Shown: positions 58,292 to 64,000 of the stretch, piece by piece
How the letters are laid out: every line of letters begins with the position of its first letter
Position numbering within the stretch: position 1 is the stretch's first letter
The notes under the pieces: model-generated
Database searches by the model: none
The model's input: the letters and a program-made list of their open reading frames with translations, nothing else
What the model was told of the DNA's origin: nothing
Position numbers and translations under genes: made by a program
Source of the DNA: Curtobacterium sp. MCLR17_036
Lineage (GTDB): Bacteria; Actinomycetota; Actinomycetes; Actinomycetales; Microbacteriaceae
Direction: 5' to 3'
Assembly (NCBI RefSeq): GCF_003234445.2
Contig: NZ_CP126269.1
Location: 1,674,001 to 1,738,000, forward strand
DNA: 64,000 bases

Positions 58292-58741
58292 ATGCAACGC
58301 AACACAATCGTCCTCGCTCTGGTCGGCGCACTCGTCGTCGGCCTGACGGGTGCCGGCGCAGTGGGCCAGGCGGAACCGGCCCAGGCCGCGATGACCCGCA
58401 TCAGTCCGGCGTGCGCGTCGGTACCGACGACCACGACGGAGTCCGACGGGATCCCGGGCACCATCTTCTACAAGCGGCTCCAGTGCCTGGGCAGCATGGC
58501 TGGCTACACCGGACCGATCGACGGCGTGATGGGGCCGAACTCGTGGATCGGGGCATCCAACCAGCTTGCGAAGGGCGGGTACTACCAGGCTCCGGTCGCG
58601 TGGGGGTACGAGAGCAAGGACGTCGTCGCAGCGCTGCAGCGGTGGGCGGCCGCGCACGGCCGGTACAGCGGACCGATCGACGGCGTGTGGGGGCCGAACA
58701 GCTACCGCGGTGCCGCCTGGGCGCTGAACCGAGCCTTCTAG
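58292..58741 (+). CDS. Secreted protein with two peptidoglycan-binding-like repeats
   Basis: A 149-aa protein with a Sec signal peptide (residues 1-32, cleavage likely after AQA). The mature part holds two copies of a motif GYTGPIDGVMGPNSWIGA / RYSGPIDGVWGPNSYRGA, about 60 residues apart, which match the core of peptidoglycan-binding-1-like domains. Two Cys near residues 41 and 66 may form a disulfide. It is probably a cell-wall-binding protein of unknown role. The upstream 70 bp is unusually AT-rich and carries AAGGAGG 5 nt before the ATG, one of the strongest ribosome binding sites here. Confidence 0.75.
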   Translation: MQRNTIVLALVGALVVGLTGAGAVGQAEPAQAAMTRISPACASVPTTTTESDGIPGTIFYKRLQCLGSMAGYTGPIDGVMGPNSWIGASNQLAKGGYYQAPVAWGYESKDVVAALQRWAAAHGRYSGPIDGVWGPNSYRGAAWALNRAF

Positions 58742-58754
58742 GCGACCACAGAAC

Positions 58755-58794
58755 GACAGGAGGCGCGGTGCCAGCTGGCACCGCGCCTCCTGTC
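58755..58794. terminator. GGAGGC-family hairpin terminator (copy 3)
   Basis: A perfect 18-bp stem (58755-58772 with 58777-58794), loop AGCT, between two convergent genes ending at 58741 and 58809. Confidence 0.8.
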
Positions 58795-58808
58795 CGTCGC
58801 TCTGGACG

Positions 58809-59033
58809 TTACTTCGACTCGTAGAGTCGGCTGCTCTCGTCGTGCCACTCGATGGCGGTCGCCGCGAGCTTGTCCTTGAACTCGGCGCCGTGGTGGGCGC
58901 AGAAGAAGAGCTCGCCGCTCGACATGGTGGCTCGGATGTAGGCCTGCGCCCCGCAGCTGTCGCAACGGTCGGCGGCGGTCAGCTGGTGGTTGCTGACTTC
59001 GTCGATGGAGGGGTCCTGCACGGTCTGGGTCAT
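58809..59033 (-). CDS. DUF7455-type small zinc protein
   Basis: A 74-aa protein with CDSCGAQAYIRA and FFCAHHG, four likely zinc ligands, as in the DUF7455 family found next to topoisomerase and sigA genes in actinobacteria. The function is unknown. The ATG at 59033 has GAGGAG 8 nt upstream; the longer frame adds five residues without support. Confidence 0.82.
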   Translation of the reverse strand: MTQTVQDPSIDEVSNHQLTAADRCDSCGAQAYIRATMSSGELFFCAHHGAEFKDKLAATAIEWHDESSRLYESK

Positions 59034-59201
59034 TGCTGTGCTCCTCACGGATCGCAGGTGGTGCCGGGTGGTTGCACCATTTCAACACGTGATGCCTGAG
59101 AACGATGCATCCTGCAGCACTGTTTCGCTCAGCGCGGACCGGTTGTCCCCAGTGCGAGTGTCCTCGTCAGGGGTGTCGGTGCGGCTCGCTAGCCTTGGGG
59201 G

Positions 59202-61328
59202 GTGAGCTCCGACTACTCCGCACGCCATCTCTCCGTCCTCGAAGGGCTCGAGGCGGTCCGGAAGCGTCCCGGCATGTACATCGGCTCGACCGACTCCCGC
59301 GGGCTCATGCACTGCCTGTGGGAGATCATCGACAACTCCGTGGACGAAGCCCTGGCGGGGCACGGTGACGAGATCGGCGTCGTGCTGCACGCCGACGGGT
59401 CGGTCGAGGTGCGCGACACCGCGCGCGGCATCCCGGTCGACGTCGAGCCGAAGACCGGGCTCACCGGGGTCGAGGTCGTGTTCACCAAGCTGCACGCCGG
59501 CGGCAAGTTCGGATCCGGGTCCTACGCGGCCTCCGGTGGTCTGCACGGGGTCGGCGCATCCGTCGTGAACGCCCTGTCGGAACGGCTCGACGTCGAGGTC
59601 GACCGCGGCGGCAAGACCTACGCCATGTCGTTCCACCGCGGTGAGCCCGGCACGTTCGACGACGCGAAGGGGATCGGCCCGGACGCACCCTTCACGCCCT
59701 TCACCTCGGGCAGTGAGCTCCGCGTCGTCGGCAAGGTCAAGAAGGGCGTCACGGGTTCACGCATCCGCTACTGGGCCGACCGGCAGATCTTCACGGCCGA
59801 CGCCCGCTTCAGCACCGACGACCTCGTCACCCGCGCCCGACAGACGGCGTTCCTCGTGCCGGGGCTCGGCATCACCATCACCGACTCGCGGGTGTCCTCG
59901 ATCGAGGCCGCTGCCGCACGCGCCGAGGCGACCGGCACCGCCGTGGAGACCGGCCCGGTCGTCGAGCGCTTCCGGTACGAGGGCGGCATCGGCGAGTTCG
60001 TCGAGCACCTGGCCGTCGACACCGCCATCACCGACGTCTGGCGCATCCAGGGCACGGGCACCTTCACCGAGACGGTCCCGATGCTCGACGACAAGGGGCA
60101 CATGGTGTCCACGTCGGTCGAGCGTTCCTGCGAGGTCGACGTCGCGCTCCGCTGGGGCAGCGGGTACGAGACCGTGTTCCGGAGCTTCGTCAACATCATC
60201 GCGACGCCGAAGGGCGGGACCCACCAGGCCGGGTTCGAGTCCGGTCTCGTGAAGGCCGTGCGGGCACAGGTCGAGGCGAACGCCCGCAAGCTCAAGGTCG
60301 GGCAGGACAAGCTCGACAAGGACGACGTCCTCGCGGGCCTGACCGCCGTGTTGACCGTCCGGCTGCCGGAGCCGCAGTTCGAGGGACAGACGAAGGAGAT
60401 CCTCGGCACCCCGGCCGTGCGCAAGATCGTCGACCAGGTGGTGTCGAAGCGGATGACCGAGCTCCTCACCTCGACGCAGCGCGCAGAGAAGGCGCAGGCG
60501 GCGACCCTCCTCGAGAAGGTCGTCTCCGAGATGAAGACCCGCATCTCCGCCCGCGCCCACAAGGAGACCCAGCGGCGCAAGAACGCGCTCGAGAACTCCT
60601 CGCTGCCGACGAAGCTCGCCGACTGCCGCTCGCAGGAGACCGAGGGCACCGAGCTGTTCATCGTCGAGGGGGACTCGGCGCTCGGCACGGCGAAGCTCGC
60701 GCGGAACAGCGAGTACCAGGCGCTGCTGCCGATCCGCGGCAAGATCCTCAACGTGCAGAAGGCGTCCGTCTCGGACATGCTGTCGAACGTCGAGTGCGCC
60801 TCGATCATCCAGGTCATCGGCGCCGGCTCCGGCCGCACGTTCGAGATCGACCAGGCGCGCTACGGCAAGGTCATCATCATGTCCGACGCCGACGTCGACG
60901 GCGCGCACATCCGCACCCTGCTGCTGACGCTCTTCTTCCGCTACATGCGCCCGATGATCGAGCAGGGACGGGTCTTCGCGGCCGTGCCGCCGCTGCACCG
61001 GGTCGTCGTCGTGAACCGCGGCAAGCCGAACGACACGTTGTACACGTACTCCGAGCAGGAGCTCCAGCGGGTCCTCAAGAAGCTCGAGAAGACCGGCAAG
61101 AAGTACCAGGAGCCGATCCAGCGCTACAAGGGTCTGGGGGAGATGGACGCCGACCAGCTCGCCGAGACCACGATGGACCGGACCCACCGCACCCTGCGAC
61201 GGGTGAACATCAGCGATGCCGAGAGCGCCGCCAAGGTGTTCGAGCTGCTCATGGGCAACGACGTCGCCCCGCGCAAGGAGTTCATCCTGGCCGGCGAGGG
61301 GCTGGACCGGGACCGCATCGACGCGTAG
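59202..61328 (+). CDS. parE: DNA topoisomerase IV subunit B (GyrB/ParE type)
   Basis: A 708-aa type II topoisomerase ATPase subunit. The GHKL ATPase domain has EIIDNSVDEALAGH, GRGIPVD-like ARGIPVD and ASGGLHGVGASVVNALS; the TOPRIM domain has EGDSALGTAK and the acidic IMSDADVDGAHI; RYKGLGEMDADQL is near the end. It works with the subunit encoded convergently at 62058. The GTG start follows TAGCCT (59190-59195) by 6 nt. Whether it is ParE or a second GyrB cannot be settled from one window; the convergent arrangement away from dnaA favours ParE. Confidence 0.92.
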   Translation: MSSDYSARHLSVLEGLEAVRKRPGMYIGSTDSRGLMHCLWEIIDNSVDEALAGHGDEIGVVLHADGSVEVRDTARGIPVDVEPKTGLTGVEVVFTKLHAGGKFGSGSYAASGGLHGVGASVVNALSERLDVEVDRGGKTYAMSFHRGEPGTFDDAKGIGPDAPFTPFTSGSELRVVGKVKKGVTGSRIRYWADRQIFTADARFSTDDLVTRARQTAFLVPGLGITITDSRVSSIEAAAARAEATGTAVETGPVVERFRYEGGIGEFVEHLAVDTAITDVWRIQGTGTFTETVPMLDDKGHMVSTSVERSCEVDVALRWGSGYETVFRSFVNIIATPKGGTHQAGFESGLVKAVRAQVEANARKLKVGQDKLDKDDVLAGLTAVLTVRLPEPQFEGQTKEILGTPAVRKIVDQVVSKRMTELLTSTQRAEKAQAATLLEKVVSEMKTRISARAHKETQRRKNALENSSLPTKLADCRSQETEGTELFIVEGDSALGTAKLARNSEYQALLPIRGKILNVQKASVSDMLSNVECASIIQVIGAGSGRTFEIDQARYGKVIIMSDADVDGAHIRTLLLTLFFRYMRPMIEQGRVFAAVPPLHRVVVVNRGKPNDTLYTYSEQELQRVLKKLEKTGKKYQEPIQRYKGLGEMDADQLAETTMDRTHRTLRRVNISDAESAAKVFELLMGNDVAPRKEFILAGEGLDRDRIDA

Positions 61329-61408
61329 CGGGTGCGCTGCGGCCGCGTCGTGCGGTTGGCCGGCTGCTCGGCTGTCCGGCTGGCTGTGCAGCTGCGCTGC
61401 GGTATGCG

Positions 61409-61465
61409 GTGCCGCGAAGGCGACTCGGTGCCGCGAAAGCGACTCGGTGCCGGGAAAGCGGCGGT
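61409..61465. repeat. 19-bp tandem repeats
   Basis: Units at 61409, 61428 and 61447 of GTGCCGCGAAAGCGACTCG; the third is decayed. A further partial copy is at 61482-61500. Confidence 0.75.
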
Positions 61466-61546
61466 GCCGCTGACGTGCGGCGGTGCCGCGAAAGCGACCC
61501 GGTCTTGCGCGAGCGACTCCGAGCCGCCGTCGTGCGCGCTCTGTTC

Positions 61547-61599
61547 CGCGAGAGCGACAGGATCCCGCCGACAGTTCCCGCCGTTCTGTCGCTTTCGCG
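61547..61599. repeat. CGAAAGCGACAG hairpin 1
   Basis: CGCGAGAGCGACAG (61547-61560) pairs with CTGTCGCTTTCGCG (61586-61599); 25-nt loop. Confidence 0.8.
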
Positions 61600-61695
61600 C
61601 GGCAGGGGGACGGGGCTCCCGTGCTCGCCCCGCCGCCGCGCCGCCGCGCTTCCGCGTGGGGACAACGGGGCCGCCCCGCGGCCCACTTCTACGTG

Positions 61696-61743
61696 GACGG
61701 ACGGGAGGCCCGTGGCGGGGTCGACCCGCGCCTCCCGTCCGTC
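61696..61743. repeat. GGAGGC-family hairpin (copy 7)
   Basis: GACGGACGGGAGGC (61696-61709) pairs with GCCTCCCGTCCGTC (61730-61743), with a partly paired middle. It lies between the two GAAAGCGAC hairpins and downstream of both parE and parC. Confidence 0.75.
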
Positions 61744-61760
61744 AACTGCGCCGGTTCCTT

Positions 61761-61812
61761 CGCGAAAGCGACAGTCCTGCACGAACCGTTGGCGGATGGC
61801 TGTCGCTTTCGC
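61761..61812. repeat. CGAAAGCGACAG hairpin 2
   Basis: CGCGAAAGCGACAG (61761-61774) pairs with CTGTCGCTTTCGC (61800-61812); 25-nt loop, the same size as in hairpin 1. Confidence 0.8.
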
Positions 61813-61962
61813 AGCACCAGCCCACCGCGGCCGCTCGCCGCCAGCCGCAGCCTGCAGCGACGGCCGTAGCCCGCAGCCCGCGGGTCCGTAGCCATCAGCC
61901 CGCAGCCCGCGGGGCCGCCGCCCGCCGCCCGCAGCCGCTGCCGCGCGACACGCGGCCGCAGC

Positions 61963-62112
61963 GCACGGGAGCGGGTGCGGCACTACGCCTCGCCCGCGGT
62001 GCCGTCGAGCGTCGCGGCGCTGCCGCCGATCGAGCCGGCACGGGAGCGGGTGCGGCGCTACGCCTCGCCCGCGGTGCCGTCGAGCGTCGCGGCGCTGCCG
62101 CCGATCGAGCCG
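61963..62112. repeat. 75-bp tandem duplication of the parC 3' end
   Basis: 61963-62037 and 62038-62112 are identical except at one position (A at 61982, G at 62057). The unit covers the last 18 parC codons, the stop and about 20 nt downstream, so a second copy of the gene end lies behind the real one. Confidence 0.92.
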
Positions 62113-64000
62113 ATGACGGCCTCGAGCGGCGCCCCCGACCCGTCGCGCTTCGACAGCCAGTCCGGCAGGGTCCGTGCTGCACCGTCGGTGCCGACGGCGT
62201 GCGGCGGAGCGATGCCGGCCCAGCCCACGGTCAGGCCGTCCTCGCCCTTCAGGAACGCGTGCGCCCGGACACCCTGCGTGGCTCGGCCCTTCGCCGGGAA
62301 CTCGGACAGCGCCGACACCTTCGCCCGACCGGCGTCGGTGCCGGGCAGCGCGGTCGAGGTCGTCGACACGGTGGCGACCACGGCCTCGTTGGACCGGGCG
62401 ACGGACCCGAACCAGACGACCGCGGCGCCAGCTGCGAGTGCGACGCCGGCGACGCCACCGGCCGGCAGGCCCTGCGGCCGCACGGCCGACGCCGGGAACC
62501 GCAGCAGCTGCGCGTTCGACGTGATGAAGACGAGGTCGTCGGACTCCGGAGCCTGCGCAGCGCCGACCACGGCGTCGCCCGGCTTCAGGCCGATGGCGGG
62601 GAACTCCGGCTTGTCGGGCCAGGCGCCGGGCACGACCCGCTTCACGACGCCCTGCACGGTGCCGATCGCGAGCGAGTCCGACGAGGCGCCGGACAGGTCG
62701 ACGAGTGCCACGACGGTCTCGCCCTTGGTCAGGGTGAGGAAGTCGGTGACCCGCACACCGGCGTCCAGCCGCACCGCGGCGGGCGGGACCGCCGGGACGT
62801 CGACGGGCGACATCCGCAGCACCCGACCCGTTGAGGTCAGCGCGCCGACCTGCCCGCGCACGGAACTCACGATCGCCGAACGGACGGCGTCGTGCTTGGA
62901 GCGCTTCGGGACCCGCACGATGCCGAGCTCGGACGTCGGGATGTCGACGCGCACGAGCCGCCCGGTGGTCGAGAGCAGCACGCGGCACGGCGAGTCGGCG
63001 ATCTGCAGCGACTCGGGGTCCACCGCGGCCTTGCGGCCGCCCCGCACCGGGGCGTCGGCCTCGGTGAGCAGGGTCCGGCGTGGGGTCGCGAACCGGTCGG
63101 AGACCTCGGTCAGCTCGAGCGCGACCTGGGCGCGCAGCCGCTCGTCCGATGCCAGCAGTTCCTCGAGGGCGGCGATGTCGGCGAGGAGCTGGTCGCGTTC
63201 GGCCTCGAGCTCCATCCGCGAGAACTTCGTCAGGCGGCGCAGACGCAGCTCGAGGATGTACTCGGCCTGGACTTCGGACAGGTCGAAGACGTCACGCAGG
63301 CGGTTGCGCGCGGCCTCGGAGTCGTCCGAGGTGCGGATGACCTGGATGACCTCGTCGATGTCGAGGATCGCGATGAGCAGGCCCTCGACCAGGTGCAGCC
63401 GTTCCCGGCGCCGGGCCAACCGGTACTGCGACCGGCGGGTGACGACGTCCAGACGGTGCTGCACGTACACGTCGAGGAGCTCGCGCAGCCCGAGCGTGCG
63501 CGGGGAGCCCCCGACGAGCGCCACGTTGTTGATGCCGAAGCCGTCCTCGAGCGGGGTGTGCTTGTACAGCTGCTCGAGCACGGCGGTCGGGTTGAAGCCG
63601 CTCTTGATCTCGATGACCAGCCGCAGCCCGTGGTTGCGGTCGGTCAGGTCCTTGACGTCGGAGATGCCGACGAGCTTCTTCGACTGGACGCCGTCCTTGA
63701 TCTTCTCGATCACGCGTTCCGGCCCGACCAGGTACGGCAGCTCGGTCACGACGAGGCCGACCCGTCGCGGCGTCAGGTTCTCGATGCTGACCTTCGACCG
63801 GGTGCGGAACGAACCGCGCCCCGTCGCGTAGGCGTCGCGGACCCCGGACAGCCCGACGATCGTGCCGCCGCCGGGCAGGTCGGGGCCGGGGACGAACTCC
63901 ATGAGCTCGTCGAGCGTGGCGCCCGGGTTCATGAGCAGGTGCTTCGCGGCCTCGACGACCTCGCCGAGGTTGTGCGGCGCCATGTTCGTGGCCATGCCGA
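62058..64000 (-). CDS. parC: DNA topoisomerase IV subunit A (GyrA/ParC type), N-terminus beyond window
   Basis: The C-terminal 647 codons of a type II topoisomerase A subunit; the start and the catalytic Tyr lie outside the window. Visible are GMATNMAPHNLGEV, GRGSFRTRSKV, LPYLVGPERVIEKI, the long coiled coil (RRRERLHLVEGLLIAILDIDEVIQVIR, then LRLRRLTKFSRMELEAE) and a C-terminal beta-pinwheel with blade repeats. The GyrA-box QRRGGKG is not seen, which favours ParC. The stop is at 62058-62060, inside a 75-bp tandem duplication. Confidence 0.92.
   Translation of the reverse strand, partial: GMATNMAPHNLGEVVEAAKHLLMNPGATLDELMEFVPGPDLPGGGTIVGLSGVRDAYATGRGSFRTRSKVSIENLTPRRVGLVVTELPYLVGPERVIEKIKDGVQSKKLVGISDVKDLTDRNHGLRLVIEIKSGFNPTAVLEQLYKHTPLEDGFGINNVALVGGSPRTLGLRELLDVYVQHRLDVVTRRSQYRLARRRERLHLVEGLLIAILDIDEVIQVIRTSDDSEAARNRLRDVFDLSEVQAEYILELRLRRLTKFSRMELEAERDQLLADIAALEELLASDERLRAQVALELTEVSDRFATPRRTLLTEADAPVRGGRKAAVDPESLQIADSPCRVLLSTTGRLVRVDIPTSELGIVRVPKRSKHDAVRSAIVSSVRGQVGALTSTGRVLRMSPVDVPAVPPAAVRLDAGVRVTDFLTLTKGETVVALVDLSGASSDSLAIGTVQGVVKRVVPGAWPDKPEFPAIGLKPGDAVVGAAQAPESDDLVFITSNAQLLRFPASAVRPQGLPAGGVAGVALAAGAAVVWFGSVARSNEAVVATVSTTSTALPGTDAGRAKVSALSEFPAKGRATQGVRAHAFLKGEDGLTVGWAGIAPPHAVGTDGAARTLPDWLSKRDGSGAPLEAVIGSIGGSAATLDGTAGEA

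Larger units (their letters stand above)
61329..61962. other. Non-coding repeat island between parE and parC
   Basis: No credible gene. It holds 19-bp GTGCCGCGAAAGCGACTCG repeats (61409-61465), two CGCGAAAGCGACAG hairpins, one GGAGGC-family hairpin and then CCGCAGCCCGCGG low-complexity sequence (61860-61960). Confidence 0.65.

Noticed and set aside
61975..63831. Long plus-strand open frame (618 codons) opposite parC
   Set aside because: It is the antisense shadow of parC: Ser/Arg/Thr-rich, no domain, and parC on the other strand has clear family motifs.
1..64000. tRNA, rRNA, insertion sequence or prophage genes
   Set aside because: I looked for tRNA T-arm signatures, transposase and integrase motifs and phage structural genes and saw none.

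Overview
The window is very GC-rich (roughly 70%), tightly packed and actinobacterial. Start codons are ATG or GTG, codon third positions are nearly all G/C, and many start codons sit 6-7 nt behind a TANNNT -10 box (leaderless mRNAs). The set rpoD(sigA)-murT-gatD, DUF7455, parE/parC, pepA, lpd-sucB, DUF4191, RDD, glnA, glnE, glnA2, map, ppgK and a class A RNase P RNA points to a member of Microbacteriaceae. Curtobacterium or a near relative is my best guess. The genus is inferred from gene content, not from a marker search.

Layout. 0-5.3 kb: a membrane protein cut by the window edge, a stress-type alcohol dehydrogenase/SDR operon and small conserved proteins. 5.3-13 kb: a MetE-like methyltransferase, a TDT-family transporter, and a carbohydrate ABC importer (binding protein plus two permeases, no ATPase) divergent from a ROK regulator. 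13-18.5 kb: a repeat island, a zinc-ribbon/nuclease gene, an unusual hydrolase-gluconate-dehydrogenase-subunit fusion overlapping a GMC oxidoreductase, and a GIY-YIG protein. 18.6-29 kb: a siderophore-interacting protein, ppc, a Bcr/CflA efflux gene broken by an amber codon, a STAS/HATPase partner-switch pair, an AraC regulator, Nif3 and a degenerate zinc-ribbon protein. 29-37 kb: an esterase directly behind rnpB, then ppgK, map, glnA2 and glnE. 38-43 kb: a three-gene exopolysaccharide operon (processive GT2 synthase, membrane-anchored GH26 glycanase, UDP-glucose 6-dehydrogenase). 43.5-54 kb: glnA with a four-site GlnR box, RDD, DUF4191, a kinase-like membrane protein, sucB, lpd, pepA, PAC2 and an MFS protein. 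54.8-64 kb: sigA, a MurT/GatD pair, a secreted peptidoglycan-binding-like protein, DUF7455, parE and parC (cut by the edge).

Two systems stand out. First, the MurT/GatD pair after sigA keeps the Mur-ligase P-loop and DUF1727 aspartate, but MurT has no cysteine at all (no zinc ribbon) and GatD has Gly95 where the glutaminase nucleophile Cys should be. Microbacteriaceae are known for B-type peptidoglycan, in which the D-Glu alpha-carboxyl carries the cross-bridge. This pair may therefore attach a bridge amino acid rather than amidate. Second, the GT2-GH26-UGD operon looks like a synthase-dependent, glucuronate-containing exopolysaccharide system with its own tethered hydrolase, behind a promoter with a possible GlnR/PhoP-type site.

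The intergenic spaces are unusually rich in structured repeats: a GGAGGC/GCCTCC hairpin family (seven members, mostly at gene ends), a 115-bp element with two hairpins and paired-base changes (three copies of identical length), an 87-nt element with 11-bp inverted ends (two copies beside rnpB), 71-bp paired repeats, a 17-bp tandem array, CGAAAGCGAC hairpins and two G-tract microsatellites. I saw no tRNA, rRNA, CRISPR array, transposase or phage gene.
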